From: an uncultured Eubacteriales bacterium
GTDB lineage: Bacteria > Bacillota > Clostridia > UBA1381 > UBA9506
Assembly: GCA_902478395.1 (NCBI GenBank)
Contig: CABSKZ010000026.1
Location: forward strand, 1-16,289
Reading direction: 5' to 3'
DNA length: 16,289 nt
Positions 1 through 8,820 of the stretch are shown piece by piece; position 1 is the first letter of the stretch; each line of letters starts with the position of its first letter. The position numbers and the translations under genes are program-made. Below the pieces are notes generated by a model. The model ran no database searches. It saw only the letters and a program-made list of their open reading frames with translations, and had not been told where the DNA came from.

Positions 1-1779
1 AAAATGGTCAGCGGGGCTAATGATACCCCAATTGGTACGGATTTTGTCTTTTCGGGGATTCAGTCAAATTCGCATGATGGAAACAAAAATCGATATATTA
101 CAATGGCCCAGCGATATGACATATCGGACAATCCAAAGATGTTGCAGATCAACGGACAGATTGAAAAAATTAATAATGTAGTGAGTGAAAAAGATGTTTG
201 GCACACATTGCATATCGTTTCTAATGCGAGCGAGACTCCGTCCTCTGACACAGCGCCGCTCACATGTGATGTTTATTTCGATGGAAAAAAGGTTGCAAGT
301 GACTTAAGAGCGTTCAACGATGCAACCTATATTCAGAAAATTCGGTTCGGCACTTCTGACAGAAGAGCGTATAAGCTATATTTAGATGATATGAAGGTAT
401 CTTCTGCAAACAATTGGTACGGTGATGTAATGGATTTTGCAGAGGAGACTGCGGCGGCCTTAGCTGCGGAAAATCAGCTGGACGGCCTGGAGAAAAATCT
501 TATTCTTCCGGAAGCGCCAACTGGCGTTTCTGTAGAATGGTATTCTGCAAACGAGAAAATAATTGAAAAGAACGGGACGATACACCGTCCGCAGACGGTC
601 ACAACAGTACCGTTCTACAGCGTAACTAAGCTCGGCGCGCAGAAGGCGATCCGGGAATATGAAATTACGGTTATCCCGGATTATTCTGCCGTGGAACAAG
701 CGGAGCTGGACGCGGCAGCAATCGTTCTGCCTTCTTATGCACTGGAAAATATTGTCCTGCCGAAAACCGGAACGGAATACGGCAACCCGATTGTCTGGAC
801 AAGTGATTATTCTGAGATAATTGATGGAGAAGGGACGGTAACGCGCGCAGCAGCAGAAATGGTTGTTACGCTGACTGCAAACGTCGGTAACGGAAAGGCT
901 GTTCGCTCCTTCAAGGTTACCGTTCCGAAAGCGGGAGAGACAGCATCTGCCAGCGCTGTTGTAACAGAAGATACATTTACAAGGAGCGGCGGATCAGGCG
1001 CTACTGTGCAGGGTAATACGATGCTGGTATGCGATAGCAGCCGGACGACCTATCTGAAGTTTGATGTCGGCGCTTTAAAAAATACCTTTGGCGGCAAGGA
1101 CACAAAATATCTTCTGCAGCTTACCACACACAAAGACTGTAAAGCGAACTCGGTCAATGTGTATGGAATCAATGGAGAAAACCGCGTCAGTTGGTCAGAT
1201 AAAAACTTAACTTACGATTTGGCAAAGTCTTTGGGACTGAATGATGACAGAACGAATAAACTGGGAGAAATGGTGGTTCCTGGCCCTAATCAGACTGTTA
1301 CATTCGATGTGACGAAATACATCCAGTCTCTGCCGGCCGACAACATCGGCACGCTGAAATTGGAGCAAACGGTTGGAAACCTTATTGTATTCCAGTCTTC
1401 CGAATCAGCAGCAAATGAGAATGCGAAACCAAAGCTAATCGCGCAGCGTAGCTATAAGGATGACTACAGCAGTATTGAACCGAAGTTCTATAAAAACGGC
1501 GCAAAGGCTACTTCCATCAGCGAAGGTACGGTAAGGGCACGCGTGGCATATATGAATGCAGAAGAGGCCGACAGCAGTGCCATGTTGATTGTCGCGCTAT
1601 ACCAGAATGGGGTTTTAAAAAAGGCGGAGTGCAAAGACGTGACGCTGAAGGCACAGCAAGTAAACGATATTTCGCAGGAAATCGCAGTTCCAGCAGGTGA
1701 CGGGTATTCCGCCAAGGCGATGCTCTGGAGAGACTTCGAGACGCTGAATCCGGTTTCGGGATTTGCAGAATTGAAATAA
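1..1779 (+). CDS. Large exported carbohydrate-binding protein, 3' part only (lectin-like, two atrophied Ig, CBM96/DNRLRE, C-terminal beta domain)
   Basis: The reading frame is open at base 1 (codon AAA before the first ATG at 4), so the gene starts outside the window and the ATG at 4 is internal. Counting that Met as 1: residues 1-135 look like the end of a concanavalin/laminin-G-like sandwich, with YFDGKKV and closing YLDDMKV strands. Residues about 140-227 and 230-311 are two atrophied bacterial Ig modules (VEWYSANEKII, IVWTSDYSEII). Residues about 318-472 fit the DNRLRE/CBM96 pattern in normal order: TYLKFDV, VSWSDKNLTY, VTFDVTKYI, VFQSSES, KPKLIA. Residues 473-591 form a beta-rich tail ending AKAMLWRDFETLNPVSG, a kind of ending I associate with large clostridial surface proteins. 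No SLH domain is visible. It is first in the visible operon, 28 bases before the next gene. A catalytic domain may lie upstream; the visible part suggests polysaccharide binding only. Confidence 0.85.
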   Translation, partial: KMVSGANDTPIGTDFVFSGIQSNSHDGNKNRYITMAQRYDISDNPKMLQINGQIEKINNVVSEKDVWHTLHIVSNASETPSSDTAPLTCDVYFDGKKVASDLRAFNDATYIQKIRFGTSDRRAYKLYLDDMKVSSANNWYGDVMDFAEETAAALAAENQLDGLEKNLILPEAPTGVSVEWYSANEKIIEKNGTIHRPQTVTTVPFYSVTKLGAQKAIREYEITVIPDYSAVEQAELDAAAIVLPSYALENIVLPKTGTEYGNPIVWTSDYSEIIDGEGTVTRAAAEMVVTLTANVGNGKAVRSFKVTVPKAGETASASAVVTEDTFTRSGGSGATVQGNTMLVCDSSRTTYLKFDVGALKNTFGGKDTKYLLQLTTHKDCKANSVNVYGINGENRVSWSDKNLTYDLAKSLGLNDDRTNKLGEMVVPGPNQTVTFDVTKYIQSLPADNIGTLKLEQTVGNLIVFQSSESAANENAKPKLIAQRSYKDDYSSIEPKFYKNGAKATSISEGTVRARVAYMNAEEADSSAMLIVALYQNGVLKKAECKDVTLKAQQVNDISQEIAVPAGDGYSAKAMLWRDFETLNPVSGFAELK

Positions 1780-1807
1780 GAGGAAAGTTTATTTAGGAGG
1801 AAGAATC

Positions 1808-4483
1808 ATGAAGAAATTGGCCTGCTTCACACTATGCTTTATGCTCCTGTTGAGCAATTGTATCACCTGGGCAGAAGATGGAAACGGACGTTATAGTCAC
1901 AGTCTGGGGCGAATGAAGAGCTTTGGCATCATGAAAGGTACACCGGAAGGAGACATGAATGAGGAAGAGAATATTAAGCGCAGCGAATTTGCGGCAATTC
2001 TGATTCGGGCATCGAATTTGGAGGCAGCGGCAGAGTCTATGGGCGGCGGCACTGCGCATTTCTCAGATGTTCTTACAGACCATTGGGCAGCTCCGGCTAT
2101 TCATTTGGCTGCTGAGCTTAACCTGATGGTTGGCGTGGGGGAAGGAAAGTTTGAACCGGATATGCCGGTCACCTATGAACAGGTTGTAAAATCCTTAGTG
2201 TGTACGATAGGCTACGGTGCGGCTGTGAAGCAGACAGATGGCGCCTGGTATCAGGCGTATATGGCAGAAGCGGCAAGGATTGGTGTTTTGAAAGGTATCG
2301 ATTCCAGCTTTCAGTTAAATGTCCCCCTGACTAGGGGCCAGACCGCATTGCTGTTGGATAATGCTATGCAAATAGAGGTATTAGGCATTGAAAATGAGCA
2401 TTATGCTGTTCAAAAGGGAACAACCCTTTTGAACAGACTGTTTGACGGCGGCAGACATATAGGTATTATTGATGCAAACCATCAGACTGGTTTGTATCGT
2501 GATGTGGGGCTCAGAGAGAATGAGGTCACGATCGACGGGTACCGCTTTAATGCCGGTGAAACCAATGCGGCAGAACTGTTGGGAATGTGCGTAGAGTATT
2601 ATGGAACAGAGGAGGATGGGGAGTCCTATCTGCATTCTGTTATTCCCAGCAAATCAAAGAATACCACAATAGAGCTAAACGGACGCGATGTTATAAACAG
2701 CACACGCAGCAAAATTGAATATGAGAATACACAGGGCAGTGAAGAGGAGATTGAGCTTGCTTCCGACCTTAGCTTGCTTTACAATGGAAAGCTTTATCAT
2801 TCCTATCCGGAGAATATTTTTTCCTGGCCAAATGTGAAAAGCATTTTGATTGACAACGATGCGGACCAAGAATTTGATGTGGCGAAGCTTACAGTCAGCG
2901 AGATTCAGCAGGTAGAGCGAATTAATACATATGATAAGAAAATTTTTCTGAAAAATAATTTAGAGTCCGGTGTGAATGTGATTGATACACTGGCGCGCGA
3001 TGCGGAGGTAAGCATTGAAACGGATACAGGTGAGACGCTGGTTCTTGAGGACCTCTCTCAGGAGGATGAATTCTTTCAGATCTTTACCAGCATGGACATG
3101 GAACTGGTTCGGATGATTAAATTGACTAATGTAGTCAGCGGAATGCTTACGGGACTCAATCAGGAAGAGGGAGAGGTTGAAATCGATGGCGAAATTTACC
3201 CGGTTTACGCTTCTAAAACCGGTCCTTCAGTTGATTTTTCGAAGCTCATTCTTGGTTCTTACTGTGCGTTTGTCTTAAGTGCCGACGGCGAGATAGTAGA
3301 TATAACGGAGGATAACACCCAGGGAAATATGCAGTACGGCTATATTTACGGAATTGATCGCACGAATGGAATTGGCAGCACGGTAAAATTGAAAATTTTA
3401 AAGGGGACTGTTACAGAACAGATTAAAGAACGGGATAAGTACTATCTTGTGGGAAAGGATATTCAGAGAATTGAAATCTGTACACTGGCAGACAGCGTGA
3501 AAATAGATAACCGGATGTACAAGAATGTGGGGGAAATGCTAAATTTCCTGGGTACGGGCATGGTCATTCAGTATGCAGTTAATAGCGAAGGTAAAATTAA
3601 CCGTATCAAATCCGGACGACAAATGGGAGAGTATGGAAATCGTAATTTCAACGCAGAGGTGCAGGTTTTCGGCGGTGTAACACGCGGTGCTTTTGGAATT
3701 GACGATAAAACAATTGTTTTTTTCCTGCCGGCAGGAACTGTGGAAGATGATGTACAAAGTGAAATGAAATATGCTTCGGACGAATATGAATGCCAAGGTT
3801 TTGATGAAACAGAAGAGGGGAACATTGCGGGAGCAATGGTATTCCAGACGGATATCGATTCAGACAAAGCAGTTTATTTTAATGCGGACGTTCCGTTCCG
3901 CGTAATCCAGGCCGTTACTGCGGCAATTGACGGCGAGGGCGGTGAGTGTCTGAAAGTATCTGGTTTTGAGAATGGCCAGCCGTTTATGTACCAGACCGCG
4001 CCAGGTGCACAGGCATACGAAGTGTTAAAGGAGGCGCAGTGTGGAGATATTTTCCGGTTCGCCAGAAATTTCCGGGGAGAAATCGCAACTGCGCAGAAAA
4101 TTCTTACAGGTTATGATGAAAAAAAACCAGAACGTTTAACACCGGATTATACCTATTATGAAAGGAAAGGCATTGGAAATAGCCAGGTGTTCGGCGTGGT
4201 GACGGAGGCAGAATATAAAGAACTGTCTGACTACAGCACAGAATATGAGAATATTCTGCGTATCAGCACAAGCAGCGACGGCAGCAATGCGACAAAATAC
4301 AGCCTGACTTTCAAGGAAAGTGACGCTCCGTATTACTATATTTATGATTATCAGAAGGGAAGAGTCATTCCGGCAGACTTTAAAGATATTATATCTTCCG
4401 GGAGTACGAATTTAGAAAGTGCTTCAAAGGTATTTTTGTACTCCCTGAATGATGTTGTGAAGCTGGTTATGATTGTACGATAG
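1808..4483 (+). CDS. SLH-domain surface protein with N-terminal SLH repeats and an unrecognised repeated body
   Basis: 891 residues. The ATG at 1808 follows a GGAGG at 1796-1800. Residues 1-22 are a Sec signal peptide (MKKLACFTLCFMLLLSNCITWA). Three SLH domains follow at about 30-75, 84-145 and 148-190 (for example HFSDVLTDHWAAPAI and GVGEGKFEPDMPVTYEQ). In the family these bind pyruvylated secondary cell-wall polymer, but the key TRAE-type motifs here are altered (KRSE, TYEQ, TRGQ). The remaining roughly 700 residues match no enzyme I know. They contain at least three related modules, each with an [VI]-x-I-D-[GN] strand and a later G-x-I strand, at about 239-281, 456-502 and 563-603, plus a variant at 322-363 with an Asp-rich loop (DNDADQEFD). 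It is operonic with its neighbours: its TAG at 4481-4483 abuts the next ribosome binding site. A structural wall or adaptor role is inference. The coding sequence contains a 13-bp perfect hairpin at 2406-2436. Confidence 0.85.
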   Translation: MKKLACFTLCFMLLLSNCITWAEDGNGRYSHSLGRMKSFGIMKGTPEGDMNEEENIKRSEFAAILIRASNLEAAAESMGGGTAHFSDVLTDHWAAPAIHLAAELNLMVGVGEGKFEPDMPVTYEQVVKSLVCTIGYGAAVKQTDGAWYQAYMAEAARIGVLKGIDSSFQLNVPLTRGQTALLLDNAMQIEVLGIENEHYAVQKGTTLLNRLFDGGRHIGIIDANHQTGLYRDVGLRENEVTIDGYRFNAGETNAAELLGMCVEYYGTEEDGESYLHSVIPSKSKNTTIELNGRDVINSTRSKIEYENTQGSEEEIELASDLSLLYNGKLYHSYPENIFSWPNVKSILIDNDADQEFDVAKLTVSEIQQVERINTYDKKIFLKNNLESGVNVIDTLARDAEVSIETDTGETLVLEDLSQEDEFFQIFTSMDMELVRMIKLTNVVSGMLTGLNQEEGEVEIDGEIYPVYASKTGPSVDFSKLILGSYCAFVLSADGEIVDITEDNTQGNMQYGYIYGIDRTNGIGSTVKLKILKGTVTEQIKERDKYYLVGKDIQRIEICTLADSVKIDNRMYKNVGEMLNFLGTGMVIQYAVNSEGKINRIKSGRQMGEYGNRNFNAEVQVFGGVTRGAFGIDDKTIVFFLPAGTVEDDVQSEMKYASDEYECQGFDETEEGNIAGAMVFQTDIDSDKAVYFNADVPFRVIQAVTAAIDGEGGECLKVSGFENGQPFMYQTAPGAQAYEVLKEAQCGDIFRFARNFRGEIATAQKILTGYDEKKPERLTPDYTYYERKGIGNSQVFGVVTEAEYKELSDYSTEYENILRISTSSDGSNATKYSLTFKESDAPYYYIYDYQKGRVIPADFKDIISSGSTNLESASKVFLYSLNDVVKLVMIVR
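2406..2436. repeat. 13-bp perfect hairpin inside a coding sequence
   Basis: CTGTTCAAAAGGG (2406-2418) and CCCTTTTGAACAG (2424-2436) are exact reverse complements separated by AACAA. It lies in the SLH protein gene just after the SLH repeats and encodes AVQKGTTLLNR, so reading continues through it. Confidence 0.85.
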
Positions 4484-4495
4484 GAGGAAAAAAAT

Positions 4496-7400
4496 ATGTT
4501 TCATAATATGAAAGCTCTGGCGCTGATGTTTGCCGCCGTGCTTCTGCTGACATTTGTTCCTGTTTCCAATGCAGCAGCCAGTGCACAGGACGCACTGAAT
4601 GAAATTGATATCAATAGTATTGTTGGGAATACGCAGTCCGTGACTGAAGATTTTGTTTTGCCGCTGACAGATAGCAGTGGACAGGTGGCGCTGACGTGGT
4701 CCTCGGATGACACTGACGCTTTAAAGATATACGGAGAAAATGCGATTTTGGTTTCCAATCCCAGAGAGCGCAAGGTTCATCTGACCGTTACTGCAGTTTC
4801 CGGCAACGACACACAGTCGGAAAGCTATGAACTTGTTATCGCTCCGGCAGAATACACGGGAGATTATCTGATTAATGAGGATTTCAGTGGGATTGACGAG
4901 GGACATCTTCCCGATGACGGTAAATGGGCGAGGGATTTGAATTATACCGAGGAGCAGATCAACGTTCAGTCGAATGGTGAATGGATCTCCTTTATGGGGG
5001 CTACACAATTTCAGGACGAGAGCGTTTTAAGGGTGTTCAGAGATTCGGATTTTAAACCGGCGGATAAACTCATACATAGCGTATATGCGTGCTTTGGTGA
5101 AATTGACCAAGACGCGGAGATTATTATAACGATGGACCAGATGATTGATCATATTACCCATGATGGGATGGCTCCGCGTTTGACAACTAACAGCACGAAT
5201 GTTTTAGGCTCGGCCTTTACCACCTATATTCCAGTTTCAGGGTCAGGCGGCAGTCCGAATCAGATGGTAATTGCAGGGCAAAGGATTCCCCTGGTGCTGG
5301 GACAGTGGAGCAGTGCAGCGCTGAAAGCAAAAATGTCCAGTTCAGCCGACGCTGGAGTTCCATTTGACGCGTATTACGACAGTTATTTCTTTAAAAATGC
5401 ACGTTCTGCAGTAAAGGCCTCATATTTTCAGAATATGATGTTTGGAGTAGATACCAATTTAAGTAAAGAAATAAACATGTATATTGATAATGTCAAGGTG
5501 TTCATTAACGGTGCGGAACAGATAATCCGCAACTTTGACTATGTGGATATCGGAGCTACCCCTGAGGGCAACGTAATCGGCAATCTTGATTTTAGCACCG
5601 AGTTTCCGGGGGCTGCAATTCAATATTACTGCTCCGTGCCTGGTGTCATTGAAGGAGACGGAACTGTACACCATCCAGCCAACACAGAAGATAATATGAA
5701 GGTGCAGCTTTGCGTTGTTGCAGAAAAAGACGGTTACCGCAGCTTTAAGGAGTTAGAGTTGTCTATCATCGCAAATGACGAGGTTACGGATGCCTTTTTG
5801 AATATGGACATTGAGGACATAATCGGCGATGGACAGAGCGTTGACGCGGTTAAGACATCATTTGAACTACCGCAGCTTCTTTTAGATACGTATCCGCTGC
5901 GTTGGACATCTTCAGATGATACGGTGATCAGGATTAGCAACAACCAGAACGCAGAGGTCATCCGAAATATCGACAATAAAGATGTGACGTTGACAGTAAG
6001 TTTAACAAATAACGGCATTACGCTTACGAATAAATTTGATTTAACGGTGTCAGCGGTGGAGAGTTCCATTGACATAGATGAGATTCTGGGACAGGACATC
6101 AATGCAGTTACAAAAGATTTCCTGCTGCCGGAGATGACAGAAGACGGGGAATCAATTACATGGTCGACTTCAGATGAATCTAGTCTTTTCCTGTTTGAAG
6201 ACAAGGCGTATATCTTGCCGGGAATTGAACCGAAAACAGTAATGCTGGGTGCGGAGGGGGTGTTCGCCGGAGTGCAGTCTAAGTTGGACTATGAGCTTAC
6301 GCTTGCTCCCATAAAAGCAGAAAATGATATTTTGGTTGATGAAGATTTTGAAAATGTTGAACTGGGGACACTTCCAAACACGAAGATAAAGGATGGGCGC
6401 GGCATGTGGGCGCTGGATAACAGTATCACTGCCGGTGATCCGAATTTATATAACACAGTTGTAGAAGAGGGTTCTGTATTAACAACGGAGAATCCGCCGC
6501 TGCTTGAACCAGATAAGAATCCGAATAACAGGGTGCTGCAAGCAGGAAAAAATGAAAAAGATAGTTCTTTCGGGTTAGTACACCTCAGGTTCGATGCGCC
6601 AATGGAGACGGTTGTCAATCTTGAGTTTGATGTCTATGCAGAGGCACCAGAATATGGACACATATGGCTCTGTAATAATATGGATGCGACGCTAAACGGC
6701 GACCTTCTCCGTCTGCCGATGATGAGCAAGGGTTTAATTATCAGTGATATTAACGGAAACAATAAGCGTTTTACTTATCCGGATAATACCTGGCACCGTG
6801 TTCGGTTTATAGTAGATACCTCAAATCACAAATATGACTGTTATATTGACGGAAAGCTGGAAATGAAAGACGGTGATACCAAAAATAATGGAAACATTTT
6901 ATCAAGAATTTCCTATGGGTTTGGTAAAGGCCTGAAAGGCTATAATCTGGTTGACAATGTAACTGTTTGGATTGACGTCTATAGGAGTGTAGGAGCTTAT
7001 GCAAACTCTATTGAATTAGGTGATTTATCGGCTGTCACTGATAATATTAAGCTGCCAGCGCTGACTCCTTGCGGAGATGCGGATATTACGTGGCTTTCCA
7101 CAGATCCGACGACTTTGAATGAAGAAGGCCGCGTCATCTGCCCGGCTGCAAATGAGCCAGATAAAGCAGTAACGCTCTATGCACTCATTCAAAAAAATAA
7201 TATCCGGGCGCTGAGAAAATTTGACGTAACTGTAAAAAGTGAAAAAAATGATGAAGAGTCGGTTGCAGAAGATTTTGCCGGTCTGAATCTGGATACCGAA
7301 GGTTTTCTTACAAAGGATTTAGTTCTTCTGCAAAAAGGGTTGCATGGTTCTGATATTATTTGGGAAAGTTCACATCCTGAAATCCTTGACCCGAAGACAG

Positions 7401-8803
7401 GCAAGCTGACCCGCAAGCCGTTTGATAATATGCAAATCACTGAAGTGACGCTGACTGCGGTTGTAAAGAAAGGAAGTGTCACGAGCGAGAAAAAGAGTTT
7501 TACGTTCCGCGTTCCAGAACACAATTATGCTCTGAACGGAACAGCGGCGGGCAGCTCCGACAGAATTGATACGCCCTATAAAAACGTAATTGATAACAAT
7601 CCAAATACGTTCTGGAGTCCGAAGACAACAGATGAAGAAAAATACCTTATCATCACCATGCCGAATGCAACTGCCACCACGACAAAAATCAACAAGCTAT
7701 TCATCCAGGGAGAATATGATGGTGTAACGGTGTCCTATTCTACAGGAACCTCTGGAGACCAATTTACCAAAATCGCATATTCAGGTGATACAGATATTGC
7801 CCCGGCCATCAACGCAAAGCGGCTGAAATTTGAATTTTCCGGCGGCGACATTAAAATTTCAGACATTGGCGTATATTTTGTGGCAAATGACAACATTCTC
7901 GCCCAGGAGGATGCAGATGCTGTCATTTTGGAAAACCTGAGAAATGTGACAAAAGATTTAGTGCTGCCGGCAGTCGGAGAAAAAAATCAGAGTAAGATAA
8001 TATGGCAGTCCGATGCTCCGGATATTATTTCCAATAGCGGAAAACTGTTGAAGCGTCCGTCGAAAAGCACACAGGTAAAACTAACCATGACGGTAATATA
8101 CGGGGAAGCGTCGGTCACAAAGACCTTTGAAGCGTATGTGCCGGGGGATGGAAGCGGCGGCAATCCGAGTGGTGGTGGCTCCTTCGGCGGCGGCTCCGGT
8201 GGCGGCTCAAATATTTCCTATCCCACGGAGCCAGCAGCACCAACAGTGACACCTGACGAGGAGAATGTTGTGTTTTCAGATTTAGGGGGATATGATTGGG
8301 CTAAATCATATATTGAGGGATTTACAGAAAAGGGAATTATCAGCGGTGTCGGTGACGGAAAATTCGAGCCTGGCCGTGCTGTTACCCGCGCGGAATTTTT
8401 GAAAATATTGCTTTCCGCATTTGATATTCCGGTCACCACCGGAAATACAGTGAACTTTGCTGATGTTCGGATGGAACACTGGTATTATGACGTCGTGTCG
8501 GCCGGAGTAGCGGCAGGAATCGTGCACGGGGTGTCTGAAACAGAGTTTTTACCGGAACAGACGGTTAGCCGCCAGGATATGGCCGTGATGCTGTCAAAAG
8601 CACTGCATTACCAGGGAAAACATCTCCCGGAAGGTAATGGCAGCTTTGTGGACGCGGGTGACATTGCACCATACGCAGTCCCGGCTGTAAACGAGTTGAC
8701 AAACGCCGGAATTATTCATGGATATGATGATGGAACTTATAAACCGTATGCTTCCGCAACGCGGGCAGAAGCGGTAGTCTTGGTTGGCCGCGCAGCTGAA
8801 TAG
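4496..8803 (+). CDS. SLH-anchored multidomain carbohydrate-binding protein (seven Ig-like modules, two lectin-like domains, one F5/8C domain)
   Basis: 1435 residues; the start is set by AGGAGG at 4483-4488, 7 bases before ATG 4496. Residues 1-27 are a signal peptide ending near SNAAAS. Approximate order: Ig-like 1 (30-115, LTWSSDD); concanavalin-like domain (118-345, opening DEDFSG, closing YIDNVKV); Ig-like 2 (345-420, degenerate, IQYYCS); Ig-like 3 and 4 (430-605, LRWTSSDD, ITWSTSDE); second concanavalin-like domain (610-831, DEDFEN, CYIDGKLEM); Ig-like 5 and 6 (838-1008, ITWLSTD, IIWESSH); discoidin/F5-8C-like domain (1008-1128, NYALNGTAAGSS, VIDNNPNTFW); Ig-like 7 (1128-1218, IIWQSD); Gly/Ser linker (1219-1254); three SLH domains (1258-1435) with TRAE, SRQD and TRAE motifs. 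I see no catalytic domain. The role inferred is a wall-anchored scaffold holding polysaccharide near the lyase encoded next. Confidence 0.88.
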   Translation: MFHNMKALALMFAAVLLLTFVPVSNAAASAQDALNEIDINSIVGNTQSVTEDFVLPLTDSSGQVALTWSSDDTDALKIYGENAILVSNPRERKVHLTVTAVSGNDTQSESYELVIAPAEYTGDYLINEDFSGIDEGHLPDDGKWARDLNYTEEQINVQSNGEWISFMGATQFQDESVLRVFRDSDFKPADKLIHSVYACFGEIDQDAEIIITMDQMIDHITHDGMAPRLTTNSTNVLGSAFTTYIPVSGSGGSPNQMVIAGQRIPLVLGQWSSAALKAKMSSSADAGVPFDAYYDSYFFKNARSAVKASYFQNMMFGVDTNLSKEINMYIDNVKVFINGAEQIIRNFDYVDIGATPEGNVIGNLDFSTEFPGAAIQYYCSVPGVIEGDGTVHHPANTEDNMKVQLCVVAEKDGYRSFKELELSIIANDEVTDAFLNMDIEDIIGDGQSVDAVKTSFELPQLLLDTYPLRWTSSDDTVIRISNNQNAEVIRNIDNKDVTLTVSLTNNGITLTNKFDLTVSAVESSIDIDEILGQDINAVTKDFLLPEMTEDGESITWSTSDESSLFLFEDKAYILPGIEPKTVMLGAEGVFAGVQSKLDYELTLAPIKAENDILVDEDFENVELGTLPNTKIKDGRGMWALDNSITAGDPNLYNTVVEEGSVLTTENPPLLEPDKNPNNRVLQAGKNEKDSSFGLVHLRFDAPMETVVNLEFDVYAEAPEYGHIWLCNNMDATLNGDLLRLPMMSKGLIISDINGNNKRFTYPDNTWHRVRFIVDTSNHKYDCYIDGKLEMKDGDTKNNGNILSRISYGFGKGLKGYNLVDNVTVWIDVYRSVGAYANSIELGDLSAVTDNIKLPALTPCGDADITWLSTDPTTLNEEGRVICPAANEPDKAVTLYALIQKNNIRALRKFDVTVKSEKNDEESVAEDFAGLNLDTEGFLTKDLVLLQKGLHGSDIIWESSHPEILDPKTGKLTRKPFDNMQITEVTLTAVVKKGSVTSEKKSFTFRVPEHNYALNGTAAGSSDRIDTPYKNVIDNNPNTFWSPKTTDEEKYLIITMPNATATTTKINKLFIQGEYDGVTVSYSTGTSGDQFTKIAYSGDTDIAPAINAKRLKFEFSGGDIKISDIGVYFVANDNILAQEDADAVILENLRNVTKDLVLPAVGEKNQSKIIWQSDAPDIISNSGKLLKRPSKSTQVKLTMTVIYGEASVTKTFEAYVPGDGSGGNPSGGGSFGGGSGGGSNISYPTEPAAPTVTPDEENVVFSDLGGYDWAKSYIEGFTEKGIISGVGDGKFEPGRAVTRAEFLKILLSAFDIPVTTGNTVNFADVRMEHWYYDVVSAGVAAGIVHGVSETEFLPEQTVSRQDMAVMLSKALHYQGKHLPEGNGSFVDAGDIAPYAVPAVNELTNAGIIHGYDDGTYKPYASATRAEAVVLVGRAAE

Positions 8804-8820
8804 TGGAGGAAATCGGAATG
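8803..8820 (+). promoter_or_regulatory. Ribosome binding site that decides the lyase start
   Basis: GGAGGA at 8805-8810 is followed by AATCGGA and ATG 8818. The stop of the upstream gene (TAG 8801-8803) touches the site, so translation of the two genes is probably coupled. The in-frame GTG at 8803 has no ribosome binding site of its own and overlaps this one. Confidence 0.8.

Noticed and set aside
5734..6204. 156-codon open frame on the minus strand
   Set aside because: Low-complexity Ser-rich translation antisense to the Ig-like modules; a shadow of the real gene.
8150..8215. Repetitive GGC/GGT-rich DNA that could be read as a simple repeat
   Set aside because: It encodes the Gly/Ser linker between the last Ig-like module and the SLH domains; no separate repeat element is needed.
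8427..8444. 7-bp stem with 4-base loop (TTCCGGT/ACCGGAA) in the SLH-coding region
   Set aside because: Short, inside a conserved coding motif, and within chance for this length of DNA.
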